From NCBI GenBank assembly GCA_000472185.1, contig AVDB01000003.1, positions 282,954-346,953 on the forward strand: DNA of 64,000 nucleotides, in the 5' to 3' direction. The notes under the pieces are model-generated. The model was not told the origin of the DNA and did no database searches. It worked only from the letters and a program-made list of their open reading frames with translations. The position numbers and the translations under genes are program-made. This DNA is from Rhodobacteraceae bacterium HIMB11 (GTDB lineage Bacteria > Pseudomonadota > Alphaproteobacteria > Rhodobacterales > Rhodobacteraceae). Below, piece by piece: positions 1 through 8,806 of this stretch; position 1 is the first letter of the stretch, and the number at the start of each line of letters is the position of its first letter.

Positions 1-1
1 G

Positions 2-781
2 GTCATTCGATTATCAATCTTTTTAGGGGTTTTCGGAGCCCTCTCTTTGGTTGAGGTTCTGAATCCGCGTCGCGCACGTGTTGTTAGCCGAAAAAAGCGG
101 TGGTTCACAAATTGGGGCATCATCCTTGTTGACACGCTTGCATTGCGTTTACTGGCGCTGGCACTCCCCCTGCTGGCAGTTGGGGCGGCATTGGATGCGC
201 ATTCCCTTGGGCTGGGACTATTTAACATTGTTGATTTGCCAGTCGCGGTTGAATTTATCTTGGCAATCTTGGTGTTGGATTTTGCCATTTGGTTACAGCA
301 CCTGCTGACACATAAAATCCCGTTCCTGTGGCGATTACACCGCGTGCATCACGCAGATCGCGACATGGATGTGACAACCGCGATCCGTTTCCATCCCATC
401 GAAATTTTATTGTCCATGCTGTTAAAGATTGGACTGGTTTACCTCTTGGGGCCATCCGCACTTGCGGTGATCGTGTTTGAAATCATGCTAAATGGGCTGG
501 CCATGTTTAATCACGCCAATATCCAACTGCCCCAACGCATTGACCAGATTGTACGTAAAATCATTGTGACCCCAGATATGCATCGCGTACATCATTCTGT
601 TGAACGCAGCGAACATGATGCAAACTATGGCTTTGCCCTATCAATATGGGATCAGATATTCCGCACCTATGTCGCCCAACCAAACAAAGGGCACGACGAT
701 ATGACCGTTGGATTGCAATGGCAGGATACGCGCCCTGATCAACTATGGTGGAGTTTATGGCTACCCTTTCGACGCAAATAG
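2..781 (+). CDS. Sterol desaturase / fatty acid hydroxylase family membrane protein (5' partial)
   Basis: The frame is open back to the first bases of the window with no stop, so the true start lies outside; the TTG at 47 is probably internal. The product is a membrane di-iron oxygenase of the sterol desaturase superfamily: hydrophobic helices alternate with histidine clusters HLLTH, HRVHH (followed by a conserved FHP) and a second HRVHH near the C-terminus, which is the family ligand set. Such enzymes hydroxylate or desaturate a lipid at the cytoplasmic membrane using O2. The substrate cannot be told from sequence. The 3' end overlaps the next gene by 37 bases, suggesting cotranscription. 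Confidence 0.85.
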   Translation, partial: VIRLSIFLGVFGALSLVEVLNPRRARVVSRKKRWFTNWGIILVDTLALRLLALALPLLAVGAALDAHSLGLGLFNIVDLPVAVEFILAILVLDFAIWLQHLLTHKIPFLWRLHRVHHADRDMDVTTAIRFHPIEILLSMLLKIGLVYLLGPSALAVIVFEIMLNGLAMFNHANIQLPQRIDQIVRKIIVTPDMHRVHHSVERSEHDANYGFALSIWDQIFRTYVAQPNKGHDDMTVGLQWQDTRPDQLWWSLWLPFRRK

Positions 782-1425
782 GATTTGATAATCTATCGGG
801 CGCGTGCGCGGCACATGGATTGCGGATTGCGGGGGTGTGCGATATGCGCGGGGATGATAGCCTGCCTGAGCTCGCATCATTGGTGTTGCTTGCCCCAAGC
901 GAACCGGGGTTTTGGGATGTGTTCGCAAACTCTGCTGAATATATTGACGGGTTTGAACACCCCATGGATCGTTGGTCCGCGCGTGTGATCGGGAATTTAA
1001 GCACCGAATTTGGTGGAACTGCCTATTTCCCATTTGGTGGTGCGCCATATCATCCATTTTATTCTTGGGCGCTTAGCACAGGGCGCGTTTATGCCTCTCC
1101 TCTGCGGTTTTTAGTGGATCATGAAAGCGGCCTTTATGTTTCGTTTCGGGGCGCAATCGGATTTACATATGAAATCTCAGATCCTCGCCCGGTCTTATCA
1201 ACACCTTGTGCGGGATGTGCAGCACCCTGTTTAACCAGTTGCCCTGCAGATGCATTGTATGAAAACGGTTACAATGTTCCAAAATGTAAATCATATCTAA
1301 TGAACGCCACCGAAAGTTGCGAAACATTCGGATGTGCGGCGCGGCGCGCGTGCCCGCACACTGCGAAAACACAGCGACCAGCGGCCCATGCCCAGTTTCA
1401 CATGCGCGCCTTTATCGGGGCATAA
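745..1425 (+). CDS. Small QueG-like 4Fe-4S ferredoxin-type protein
   Basis: The 226-residue protein carries two cysteine clusters near its C-terminus: CAGCAAPCLTSCP at about residues 153-165, then single cysteines ending in CETFGCAARRACP. This resembles the iron-sulfur part of epoxyqueuosine reductase-like proteins, but the protein is much shorter than QueG (over 300 residues) and I do not see a cobalamin-binding region. Probable role: cytosolic electron transfer or a reductase of unknown substrate. The start overlaps the upstream desaturase; an alternative ATG at 757, preceded by GGTG, is equally possible. Function is not established. Confidence 0.7.
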   Translation: MVEFMATLSTQIGFDNLSGACAAHGLRIAGVCDMRGDDSLPELASLVLLAPSEPGFWDVFANSAEYIDGFEHPMDRWSARVIGNLSTEFGGTAYFPFGGAPYHPFYSWALSTGRVYASPLRFLVDHESGLYVSFRGAIGFTYEISDPRPVLSTPCAGCAAPCLTSCPADALYENGYNVPKCKSYLMNATESCETFGCAARRACPHTAKTQRPAAHAQFHMRAFIGA

Positions 1426-1432
1426 GCCCGAA

Positions 1433-2464
1433 TTAATCTTCGAAATCAGACCACTTTAGCTGTTGGTTACGTGTCACCGCCACTGTTAGTGTTTTGCCAA
1501 CAACCTTATCAAACTCAAATCCCGCAATCTCACCTGATCCTGGACGGCGCGCCCAGATATCGGATTCCGTAATCACGTGACCCGCGGCCAAATCTGCATC
1601 CGCGACAACAGACGCACGGGCAAAGCGATACACATCCTCTTCAGGACCTGTGCGCTGTTTTGGGTTCATCAACGCGGTGTGGATTTCACGGGATCGGTCA
1701 ATCAAAAACCGCAGCTCCGCAGGGTCCATCGAATTGATAATGTCTGGCCCTTTGCGATAGCGTGTGTCGGTGTAGTGACGTTCCAAGATCGACGCGCCCA
1801 GCGCGACAGAGGCCAGCGCCATTTCAGGGCCAATTGAGTGATCAGAAAAACCAACAACCGCATTTGGGAAGGCCGATTTCAAATCGGTGACACCCTGCAA
1901 ACTAACAATTTCGGGCGGTGAGGGATAAAGGTTTGTGCATTCCAATAACGCATATTCAATGCCCGCATCCTCAAGAATTTGAACGCTTTCTTGCAGAGTT
2001 TCAATCGTCTGCATGCCCGTTGACATGATCACTGGCTTACCCTTGCGCGCAATGTGACGAATGAGGGGCAGATTGTCCGCCTCACCCGATCCGATTTTGT
2101 ATGCAGGCACGTCCAAGGTTTCCAAGAAATCCGCCGCCGCACGCGAGAAGGGTGTTGAGATATAGATCAATCCCAATTCTTCGGTGTAGCGTTTTAGTTC
2201 GGCTTCATCCTCGCGCGATAATGCGCATTGCGCCATGACATCCCAAATGGACACATCTGCGTTCGGTGGGAAAATCTGTTTCGCCTCATCTGTCATTTCG
2301 TCTTCGACAATATGCGTCTGATGCTTTACACATTCACACCCAGAAAGTGCCGCAAGGCGCACCATGTTTTTCGCGACCTCTAAATCACCCCCGTGGTTGA
2401 TGCCGATTTCCGCAATTACAAGGGGTGGGTGGGACGGTGATATTTCGCGATTACCGATTTTCAT
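1433..2464 (-). CDS. N-acetylneuraminate/pseudaminate synthase family protein (NeuB-like, SAF domain)
   Basis: NeuB-family enzymes condense phosphoenolpyruvate with an N-acyl hexosamine to make a nonulosonic acid. The protein starts with the barrel motif LVIAEIGINHGG, keeps KIGSGE, STGM and GFSDHS, and ends in a C-terminal antifreeze-like SAF domain (about the last 60 residues, with GHVITESDIWARRPGSG). I chose the ATG at 2464 because GAGG lies five bases before it; an ATG 18 bases further upstream has no such site. NeuB, PseI and legionaminate synthases cannot be separated with confidence here. The next gene upstream on the same strand encodes a secreted SH3 protein; no other sialic-acid genes are in the window. 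Confidence 0.85.
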   Translation of the reverse strand: MKIGNREISPSHPPLVIAEIGINHGGDLEVAKNMVRLAALSGCECVKHQTHIVEDEMTDEAKQIFPPNADVSIWDVMAQCALSREDEAELKRYTEELGLIYISTPFSRAAADFLETLDVPAYKIGSGEADNLPLIRHIARKGKPVIMSTGMQTIETLQESVQILEDAGIEYALLECTNLYPSPPEIVSLQGVTDLKSAFPNAVVGFSDHSIGPEMALASVALGASILERHYTDTRYRKGPDIINSMDPAELRFLIDRSREIHTALMNPKQRTGPEEDVYRFARASVVADADLAAGHVITESDIWARRPGSGEIAGFEFDKVVGKTLTVAVTRNQQLKWSDFED

Positions 2465-2532
2465 GGTCGCCTCATGTGTCATTTTATTTCTGTTTGCCGC
2501 ATATAATCAGCAACCGCGCCGCTGGCAAAGGG

Positions 2533-3033
2533 CTATTCACGCGTCTCACTGGGATAGACACCCCAAAGGGCGGATTTTTGCGCCCATCCTTTGTATCCGC
2601 CCGCTTCAACTTCACACCATGTCTTGGTGCAGGTACCCAAATCCGCAACAACGTTGTTTTCAAACCGTGCGACGACAATCGCATTTTCATTGGGCTTGCG
2701 AAAAACATTGGTCAAATCCTGCGTGATTAAAACCGTGCGTACACCAGACAGAAGTGAATAGTGAATCCAGCCCCCTGCCCCTTCATAATCACGGACGCGT
2801 CGCCAATTTTCGTATTCGGCATAAATTTCCAACGGGACGCCGCGCCGCTTATAAACCCAATCAATTTTATGGGATAGGGACGGACCACGCCGCGCATTCG
2901 CCTCGCCCGCTTTTAATGACACATATCGCGGCATAGGCAGGTTTGTAACAGGTCCTTTTTTGGCGGGTTCCGCAAGGATGGGTTGGGCGAAAAACATCGC
3001 CACGCTGATTAAGATCAAAATCGCTTTATGCAT
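2533..3033 (-). CDS. Secreted SH3-like domain protein
   Basis: The chosen start (ATG at 3033) gives a clear signal peptide: MHK, a hydrophobic stretch ILILISVAMFFAQPI, then a cleavage-type ILA-EP. The mature protein has two bacterial SH3-like repeats: one around NARRGPSLSHKIDWVYKRRG and a second around TNVFRKPNENAIVVARFE, each ending in a Trp-rich stretch (GGWIHYSLL; KGWAQKSALWG). Such periplasmic proteins usually bind cell-wall material or proteins. The longer reading frame upstream to 3096 would bury the signal peptide and is rejected. It lies 68 bases ahead of the NeuB-like gene and may share its transcript. Confidence 0.85.
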   Translation of the reverse strand: MHKAILILISVAMFFAQPILAEPAKKGPVTNLPMPRYVSLKAGEANARRGPSLSHKIDWVYKRRGVPLEIYAEYENWRRVRDYEGAGGWIHYSLLSGVRTVLITQDLTNVFRKPNENAIVVARFENNVVADLGTCTKTWCEVEAGGYKGWAQKSALWGVYPSETRE

Positions 3034-3142
3034 CTTTTGCTCACTCGGTACTGCTCTTTTTGGAATGGGTTCTTGTGCCCAAGGAAATTTTATCACACTC
3101 TGCCACCAATGATAAACGGATTAAACCCTACGGAGCCTATCG

Positions 3143-4129
3143 ATGTCAGGAAATCGGACGAAAGTTGTGTTAACCCGACGGTTGCCCGAACCCGTCGAGA
3201 CCCGTTTGAAAGAGCTTTTCGACGTCACCCTTCGTGATCATGACACACCCATGTCGCGCGCTGAATTGGTAGATGCCGTCAAAACATGTGATGTTCTGGT
3301 CCCCACCATCACAGATAAAATTGATGCTGGGCTATTGGGGCAAGCAGGTGAAAATCTAAAACTCATCGCGAATTTTGGTGCAGGGATTGATCACATTGAC
3401 GTGGAAACAGCACGTCAGCGGGGCATTTTGGTGTCAAACACACCTGATGTCGTCACCGAGGATACCGCCGATATGGCCATGGCATTATTGATGGCCGTTG
3501 TGCGCAAAATCCCCCAAGGCTTGCAAGCGATGCAATCGGGGGAATGGACAGGTTGGTCCCCCACTGCCTATTTGGGCGGCCGACTGGGTGGACGCAGGTT
3601 GGGCATATTAGGCATGGGGCGCATCGGTCAGGCCGTAGCGCGACGTGCCAGCGCGTTTGGCATGCAAATCCACTACCACAATCGTCGCCGATTACGCCCC
3701 GAGATTGAGGACACATTGGGGGCGAACTATTGGGAAAGTTTGGACCAAATGGTGGCACGCATGGATATCCTGTCGATCAATTGTCCGCATACGCCCTCGA
3801 CCTTTCATTTGATGAACGCGCGGCGTTTGCGATTGTTGAAACCAAGTGCCGTTATCGTTAATACATCGCGCGGCGAAGTCATTGATGAAAATGCGCTGAC
3901 GCGCATGTTGCGCGCCAACGAATTGGCGGGTGCGGGATTGGATGTGTATGAACACGGCACCGATATTAACCCACGCCTGCGGGAATTGGAAAATGTCGTC
4001 TTGCTGCCCCATATGGGATCGGCTACGCTTGAGGGGCGGGTTGAAATGGGGGAAAAGGTAATTATTAACATCAAGACCTTTGCTGACGGGCATCGCCCAC
4101 CAGACATGGTCGTCCCCTCAATGCTGTAG
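3143..4129 (+). CDS. D-2-hydroxyacid dehydrogenase (glyoxylate/hydroxypyruvate reductase type)
   Basis: This is an NAD(P)-dependent reductase of 2-oxoacids in the D-isomer-specific family, 328 residues as usual. The nucleotide-binding motif is LGILGMGRIGQAVARRA at about residues 153-169. The catalytic triad is visible as Arg in NTSRGEVID, Glu in GLDVYEHG and His in LLPHMGSAT. Resemblance to glyoxylate reductases is good, but the physiological oxoacid is inferred only. GGAG precedes the ATG. The 3' end overlaps by 12 bases the end of the convergent dioxygenase gene. A second, more divergent family member closes the operon at 62997-63965. Confidence 0.9.
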   Translation: MSGNRTKVVLTRRLPEPVETRLKELFDVTLRDHDTPMSRAELVDAVKTCDVLVPTITDKIDAGLLGQAGENLKLIANFGAGIDHIDVETARQRGILVSNTPDVVTEDTADMAMALLMAVVRKIPQGLQAMQSGEWTGWSPTAYLGGRLGGRRLGILGMGRIGQAVARRASAFGMQIHYHNRRRLRPEIEDTLGANYWESLDQMVARMDILSINCPHTPSTFHLMNARRLRLLKPSAVIVNTSRGEVIDENALTRMLRANELAGAGLDVYEHGTDINPRLRELENVVLLPHMGSATLEGRVEMGEKVIINIKTFADGHRPPDMVVPSML

Positions 4130-5056
4130 GTTTTTCAGCGGCTCTAGGGTTTGTTGCACACGTGCGCGACGTTTTTCATGCTGTTCGGGGAGTTTAAGCG
4201 CGGTCCCAAGTGATGCCACATCTTCATCTACGGTGAACCCAGGTTCATCTGTGGCAACTTCAAACAATACACCCGCAGGTGTGCGGAAATAGATTGCGTG
4301 AAAATAATTGCGATCACGAACGTCGGTCACGCGGTAGCCTGCATCCGTTAATGCCGATTGCACCGCCAATTGGTCTGTTTTGGTTGATACGGAAAATGCA
4401 ATGTGATGCACCGATCCTGCGCCCTCTTTCGATTTTTCGGCATTGGGCAGTTCGATCAGATCAATTTTATTCGCCGCATTTCCATTTGCCACTGTCAAAC
4501 GTGTAACTGCGCCCTCTGTTGCAGACACAGAATATCCCATAAAAGTCAGCAATTCGATCATTGGGGCCGCATCATTGACACGCATATCCGCCGAGTGAAA
4601 TCCGCGAATTGCATGCTCTGCCGGAATGTCATCTGTGGTCCATGGCGTGCGATCATCTGCGGCCTCGACCAGGGCAAAGTGATCTTCATCAGGGCCATAA
4701 AATTCCAAACGCTGTTCCCCAAAACGATTGGTTGGCGTTGCGTGGCCCGCACCAATCGCGTGTATACGTTCACGCCAAAACGGAATGCTACCCATTGGAA
4801 TGCTAAAGGCTGTTGTGCCCACTTCGCCCGTGCCACGGCGACCGCGGGCAATGTTTGGAAATGGAAAATACGTCAGAACACTGCCTGCATTTCCAACCTC
4901 ATCCCCGTAATACAGGTGATATACCTCGGGGTTGTCAAAATTCACGGTCGCCTTAATTCGGCGCAGGCCCAAAACTTCGGAAAAGAATGTGTTATTTTCG
5001 GATGCAGATGACGCCAATGATGTGACGTGGTGCAATCCATTGATCTGATGTAACAT
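4118..5056 (-). CDS. Ring-cleaving dioxygenase of the glyoxalase/VOC fold (MhqO/LinE-like)
   Basis: Two vicinal-oxygen-chelate modules make up the protein. The first begins GLHHVTSLAS and contains LEFYGPDEDHFALVE; the second contains GSVHHIAFSV and ends TPAGVLFEVATDEPGF. The His and Glu positions fit an extradiol Fe(II) site as in hydroquinone-cleaving MhqO/LinE-type enzymes. The ATG at 5056 follows AAAGGGG; the in-frame extension to 5101 adds residues without family similarity. It probably opens hydroquinone or catechol-like rings in the cytosol, but no other genes of that pathway are adjacent, so the substrate is open. Confidence 0.8.
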   Translation of the reverse strand: MLHQINGLHHVTSLASSASENNTFFSEVLGLRRIKATVNFDNPEVYHLYYGDEVGNAGSVLTYFPFPNIARGRRGTGEVGTTAFSIPMGSIPFWRERIHAIGAGHATPTNRFGEQRLEFYGPDEDHFALVEAADDRTPWTTDDIPAEHAIRGFHSADMRVNDAAPMIELLTFMGYSVSATEGAVTRLTVANGNAANKIDLIELPNAEKSKEGAGSVHHIAFSVSTKTDQLAVQSALTDAGYRVTDVRDRNYFHAIYFRTPAGVLFEVATDEPGFTVDEDVASLGTALKLPEQHEKRRARVQQTLEPLKNLQH

Positions 5057-5114
5057 CGGTGACCCCTTTTTGTTTTTTTGTAAACTAGGGTCACGTGCCA
5101 AAAAGGAAATTTAC

Positions 5115-5144
5115 AAAAAATGCGCGGGGCCTGTGCAGCCCCGC
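5115..5144 (-). terminator. Intrinsic terminator after phaB
   Basis: Read on the minus strand, GCGGGGC and GCCCCGC (5138-5144 and 5124-5130) form a perfect seven-pair stem around a seven-base loop, followed within a few bases by six Ts (5120-5115). It lies directly behind the phaB stop codon at 5155. Confidence 0.85.
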
Positions 5145-5154
5145 ACAGATCACA

Positions 5155-5877
5155 TTAAACGAAGAATTGACCGCCGTTTGCAGAAATCGTTGAGCCGTTG
5201 ATGAAACCAGCGTCGTCAGAGGCAAGGAATACTACACAGCGCGCGATTTCTTCGGGCTCGCCCAGACGGCCAGTTGGTATTTGGCCGATAATGCTTTCGC
5301 GCACTTTTTCAGGGACGGCCATCACCATTTCTGTTGCGATGTAACCTGGGCAAATCGCGTTTGCAGTGATCCCCGCGCGCGCACCTTCTTGGGCCAATGA
5401 TTTCACGATACCCAAATCACCTGCTTTGGTCGCGGCATAGTTCACTTGGGCGAACTGCCCTTTTTGTCCGTTTATCGACGAAATGACGATAACACGGCCA
5501 AATTTACGCTCACGCATTCCAGGCCAGATTGGGTGTACTGTGTTGAACACACCTGTTAGGTTCGTATCAACAACTTGATGCCACATCTCGGGTGTCATCT
5601 TGTGGAATGGGGCGTCCTTGGTGATACCAGCGTTTGCCACAACCACGTCAATCGGGCCTAACTCAGCCTCGACCTTGGCGATGCCTGCGGAACTTTCTTC
5701 GTAATCCGCAACGTTCCATTTATACGTTTTGATGCCAGTTTCGGCGGTAAAGTTTGCCGCTGCCTCATCGTTGCCCGCATATGTGGCTGCAACCTCATAT
5801 CCTTCCGCTTTCAGCGCTTTTGAAATTGCCGCGCCGATACCGCGCGAACCACCAGTGACCAATGCTACACGAGCCAT
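5155..5877 (-). CDS. phaB: Acetoacetyl-CoA reductase
   Basis: A 240-residue short-chain dehydrogenase with TGGSRGIGAAI at the N-terminus, NAGIT, and the catalytic Ser and Tyr-x3-Lys (VISSINGQ; NYAATKAG). The close match to PhaB/PhbB-type reductases, with conserved PGYIATEMVMAVPE, indicates NADPH-dependent reduction of acetoacetyl-CoA to (R)-3-hydroxybutyryl-CoA for polyhydroxybutyrate synthesis. I chose the ATG at 5877 because GGAGG sits five bases before it; the ATG at 5889 overlaps that ribosome site. phaA lies just upstream on the same strand but is separated by a terminator, so phaB probably also has its own promoter. Confidence 0.93.
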   Translation of the reverse strand: MARVALVTGGSRGIGAAISKALKAEGYEVAATYAGNDEAAANFTAETGIKTYKWNVADYEESSAGIAKVEAELGPIDVVVANAGITKDAPFHKMTPEMWHQVVDTNLTGVFNTVHPIWPGMRERKFGRVIVISSINGQKGQFAQVNYAATKAGDLGIVKSLAQEGARAGITANAICPGYIATEMVMAVPEKVRESIIGQIPTGRLGEPEEIARCVVFLASDDAGFINGSTISANGGQFFV

Positions 5878-5956
5878 TTCGTCCTCCAAATAAAGTCTTC
5901 ACGTAATTGTATTACTAATTTATTAAATTCTTAGCAATAATATTACAACGTCAAAT

Positions 5957-5971
5957 TGCCGCACTGCGGCA
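5957..5971. promoter_or_regulatory. TGC-type palindrome upstream of phaB (candidate PhaR operator)
   Basis: TGCCGCA-C-TGCGGCA is a perfect palindrome about 80 bases before the phaB start, next to a TTGACG that could serve as a -35 box. PhaR repressors of related bacteria bind TGC/GCA-rich dyads at pha promoters, so a PhaR site is plausible. No phaR gene is in the window. Confidence 0.4.
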
Positions 5972-5972
5972 C

Positions 5973-5994
5973 AAAAAAGGGGACCGAAGCCCCC
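5973..5994 (-). terminator. Intrinsic terminator between phaA and phaB
   Basis: On the minus strand GGGGGC-TTCG-GTCCCC forms a tight six-pair stem with a UUCG loop, immediately followed by six Ts. It lies 12 bases after the phaA stop codon. Confidence 0.88.
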
Positions 5995-6006
5995 AATTAT
6001 TTCCGA

Positions 6007-7182
6007 TTACGGACGTTCGATACACATCGCAACGCCCATGCCACCACCGATACATAGGGTGGCGAGGCCTTTTTTCGCGTCGCGACGCTGCATTTCGAAC
6101 AGTAATGTATTCAAAACGCGGGCACCTGATGCACCAATTGGGTGACCGATTGCAATTGCGCCGCCGTTTACGTTTACGATTGCGGGATCCCAGCCCATGT
6201 CTTTATTCACCGCGCAGGCCTGCGCAGCAAAGGCCTCGTTCGCTTCAACCAGATCCAGATCACAAACGGACCAACCCGCCTTGTCCAAGGCTTTGCGGCT
6301 CGCATAAATGGGGCCAACACCCATGATTTTCGGATCCAAGCCAGCGGTTGCATAAGATGCAATGCGCGCCATTGGTGTGATGCCACGCTTTTCCGCTTCT
6401 TCAGCTGACATCAACAATACCCCGGCGGCACCATCATTTAGGCCCGAGGCGTTTGCCGCCGTCACACTGCCGTCTTTGGTGAAAGCTGGGCGTAATTTCT
6501 GCATGCTTTCAATGGTGGCGCCGTGGCGGATATATTCATCTTTGTCGACGACAATGTCACCTTTGCGCGTTTTAACGGTGAATGGGATCACCTCATCATC
6601 AAAACGTCCCGCCTTTTGCGCCGCTTCTGCTTTGTTTTGAGAGGCGAGTGCAAATTCATCCTGCATATCGCGGCTGATCTGCCATTGTTCTGCAACGTTT
6701 TCCGCAGTTTGACCCATGTGATACCCGTTAAAGGCATCCCACAAGCCGTCACAGATCATGCTGTCAATGTATTTCATGTCGCCCATTTTTTGACCCGCAC
6801 GCAAATGCGCAACATGGGGCGAAAGTGTCATGTTTTCTTGGCCACCTGCACAAACAATAGACGCATCGCCCAGCTGAATGTGTTGTGCACCCAACGCAAC
6901 GGCACGCAATCCAGAACCACACACTTGGTTCAGACCCCAAGCCGCGCTTTCGATGGGAAGGCCTGCATTGATGTGTGCCTGACGCGCAGGGTTTTGACCC
7001 TGACCCGCTGTCAAAACCTGGCCCATGATTGTTTCTGAAACGTCGGCTTTATCAATACCAGCGCGTTCCACCAATGCCTCAAGTACAGCCGCACCCAAAT
7101 CGTGCGCAGGTGTATTTGCAAAAGATCCGCCAAAACTGCCAACTGCGGTCCGTGCAGCAGACGCGATAACTACGTTTGTCAT
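6007..7182 (-). CDS. phaA: Acetyl-CoA C-acetyltransferase (beta-ketothiolase)
   Basis: This 391-residue thiolase condenses two acetyl-CoA to acetoacetyl-CoA, the first step of polyhydroxybutyrate synthesis (and the reverse in degradation). The nucleophilic cysteine is Cys88 in [11 protein letters not shown]; the C-terminal catalytic His and Cys are in [16 protein letters not shown] and [10 protein letters not shown]. The ATG at 7182 is preceded by GGAGGACTTT, and it begins with the family N-terminus [17 protein letters not shown]; the frame runs open for 56 further codons upstream without similarity. phaB follows downstream across a terminator. No PHB synthase or phasin gene is in view. Confidence 0.94.
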   Translation of the reverse strand: MTNVVIASAARTAVGSFGGSFANTPAHDLGAAVLEALVERAGIDKADVSETIMGQVLTAGQGQNPARQAHINAGLPIESAAWGLNQVCGSGLRAVALGAQHIQLGDASIVCAGGQENMTLSPHVAHLRAGQKMGDMKYIDSMICDGLWDAFNGYHMGQTAENVAEQWQISRDMQDEFALASQNKAEAAQKAGRFDDEVIPFTVKTRKGDIVVDKDEYIRHGATIESMQKLRPAFTKDGSVTAANASGLNDGAAGVLLMSAEEAEKRGITPMARIASYATAGLDPKIMGVGPIYASRKALDKAGWSVCDLDLVEANEAFAAQACAVNKDMGWDPAIVNVNGGAIAIGHPIGASGARVLNTLLFEMQRRDAKKGLATLCIGGGMGVAMCIERP

Positions 7183-7262
7183 AAAGTCCTCCATCTCATG
7201 GTGCGTGTCGCACGCCCAGAGACATACCGAACTTGCTGCATCGCGGCAACAGTATAAAAGTG

Positions 7263-8102
7263 CTATGCCGTCGCAGCCTTTTTTTCTAAATATCCTTGAT
7301 GCCAATTTGGATTGACCGTTGGGGCGCCCCAAAAATATCCCTGTTGGCAATCAACCAGCATTTCACTCAGCCACGGACTGTCACGTTCGCATTCCACAGC
7401 TTCGGCAATTGTGAACCTAACAAAGTGATCAGAGATCGACCTAAGTGATTGTATCATAACCTGATTGTCGGGATCAGCAGCCGCATTTTTGGTGAATTGC
7501 CTGTCAATCTTGACGATATCAAACGCAAAGTCGTGCAAATAACGGAAGGACGTTGTCCCAGCACCGAAATCATCAAGGGCAAATGTGATCCCACGCTGTC
7601 GCAAATCACGCATGAAGTGCATCACCAATTCTGGCACCAGCATTGCAGAACTTTCCGTGATTTGCAGAATAAGACGATCCGCAATCAAAGAATCGCGGCG
7701 TAAGGCGCGTCCCAAAATATCCACCCATTGACCATAGCCAATAGAGCGCGCGGACATATTAATTGACAACCGTAAATCAGGGTATTTGGTCAGCTGGGTC
7801 AAACCCAGATAAAGAGCGGTGCAATCAATTTGTCGGCCAAGATCAGTTTCCTCGGCCAAAAAAACAAAATCACGTGCGGGAATAATGCGTCCAGTTGGGT
7901 CAGGAATGCGAATTAGTCCTTCGTAAAACACCGCACCCTGTGATCCGCGGCTTGCCACGATCGGCTGATAGGCCAGAAGCGCGGTTTTCTCCTCAAGCGC
8001 TGTGCGCAAATACGAAAAGACATCGGAATCACGCCGCGCTGTTGCGTAATCCAGCGGGTTATCCTCGGATGCGGCAATGTCATAACGCTTGCGATCAACC
8101 AT
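7263..8102 (-). CDS. EAL-domain cyclic-di-GMP phosphodiesterase
   Basis: A stand-alone EAL domain with no GGDEF, PAS or membrane part. The signature reads EGLIRI instead of EALIR, but the other catalytic residues are kept: Asn in LSINMSA, Glu in LQITESS, the DDFG pair in [13 protein letters not shown], Lys in IVKIDRQF, Glu in IAEAVE and Gln in DCQQGYFWG. It is therefore likely an active cytosolic enzyme that linearises c-di-GMP. GGAGGAAG lies before two adjacent ATGs (8105 and 8102); spacing favours 8102. The 5' end faces the divergent tag gene, with about 70 bases between them. Confidence 0.85.
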   Translation of the reverse strand: MVDRKRYDIAASEDNPLDYATARRDSDVFSYLRTALEEKTALLAYQPIVASRGSQGAVFYEGLIRIPDPTGRIIPARDFVFLAEETDLGRQIDCTALYLGLTQLTKYPDLRLSINMSARSIGYGQWVDILGRALRRDSLIADRLILQITESSAMLVPELVMHFMRDLRQRGITFALDDFGAGTTSFRYLHDFAFDIVKIDRQFTKNAAADPDNQVMIQSLRSISDHFVRFTIAEAVECERDSPWLSEMLVDCQQGYFWGAPTVNPNWHQGYLEKKAATA

Positions 8103-8172
8103 CATCTTCCTCCATGATGTGGCTGATTTGAAACTGAAATTCCTAACAAACCCTGAAGGAAGTATCAAAACG

Positions 8173-8736
8173 ATGGAATGGTGTCGCTGGGCGGAAGGAG
8201 ATCCGCTAAATCAAGCCTATCATGATGAAGAATGGGGAGTTCCCGTTAACGATTCGAAAAAATTGTTTGAATGCCTCATGTTAGAGGGGTTTCAAGCTGG
8301 CTTAAGCTGGATCACAATTCTCAGAAAACGCGCGAATTTCAGAGCCGCATTCGACAATTTTGATCCTGACATAATTTCCAATTGGGGAGATCAGGAGACT
8401 GAAACATTGCTGCAAAACGCAGGTATTGTGCGCCACCGTGGCAAGATTGAGGGGGCGTTTGCATCAGCCCGGGCGTGGCAAATCATCGAGAAGAAACAGG
8501 GGTTTAGCAATTTTATCTGGGGCTTTGTGGACGGCAAACCAATCCAAAACACATGGAGTGATCTAAGCGAAGTCCCCAGCAAAACTGAAAGAGCAGAGGC
8601 CCTGTCAAAGGCGTTGAAAAAACAGGGGTTCAAATTCTGCGGACCGACGATTGTCTATGCGTTTATGCAGGCAACCGGATTGGTGAACGATCATATGCTG
8701 ACATGCCCACAACACCTCCAAAACCAAGGTCGGTAA
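8173..8736 (+). CDS. tag: DNA-3-methyladenine glycosylase I
   Basis: Tag excises 3-methyladenine from alkylated DNA. The 187-residue protein has the N-terminal zinc-site cysteine in MEWCRW, the conserved AYHDEEWGVPV and GFQAGLSWITIL segments (substrate pocket), and the C-terminal zinc-site His and Cys in NDHMLTCPQH. The ATG at 8173 gives the standard length; the frame extends upstream to 8089 over the promoter of the EAL gene and has no family similarity there. The gene is transcribed divergently from the EAL phosphodiesterase. Its stop codon overlaps the first unit of a repeat array. Confidence 0.93.
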   Translation: MEWCRWAEGDPLNQAYHDEEWGVPVNDSKKLFECLMLEGFQAGLSWITILRKRANFRAAFDNFDPDIISNWGDQETETLLQNAGIVRHRGKIEGAFASARAWQIIEKKQGFSNFIWGFVDGKPIQNTWSDLSEVPSKTERAEALSKALKKQGFKFCGPTIVYAFMQATGLVNDHMLTCPQHLQNQGR

Positions 8737-8772
8737 CGTGTCGGTGTAACGTCGGTATTATGTCGGTTTTCT
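8729..8772. repeat. Four GTCGGT direct repeats at exact 11-base spacing
   Basis: GTCGGT occurs at 8729, 8740, 8751 and 8762, each followed by five variable bases, giving four 11-base units. One unit is about one turn of B-DNA, so all copies face the same side. The array ends 34 bases before the DMT transporter gene, where an operator or activator site would lie. The binding protein is unknown. Confidence 0.7.
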
Positions 8773-8806
8773 TGTCAAATTTCGAATAATCTGATCGGGG
8801 ATCGGA

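Noticed and set aside
561..1057. Minus-strand frames opposite the desaturase and QueG-like genes
   Set aside because: Overlapping antisense frames without similarity; the plus-strand genes carry metal-binding motifs.
4403..5011. Reading frame of about 200 codons opposite the dioxygenase gene
   Set aside because: Composition-driven antisense frame with no recognisable domain; the minus-strand gene shows clear family motifs.
7183..7350. 56-codon extension of phaA
   Set aside because: No thiolase similarity; the ATG at 7182 has a perfect ribosome site and the known N-terminus.
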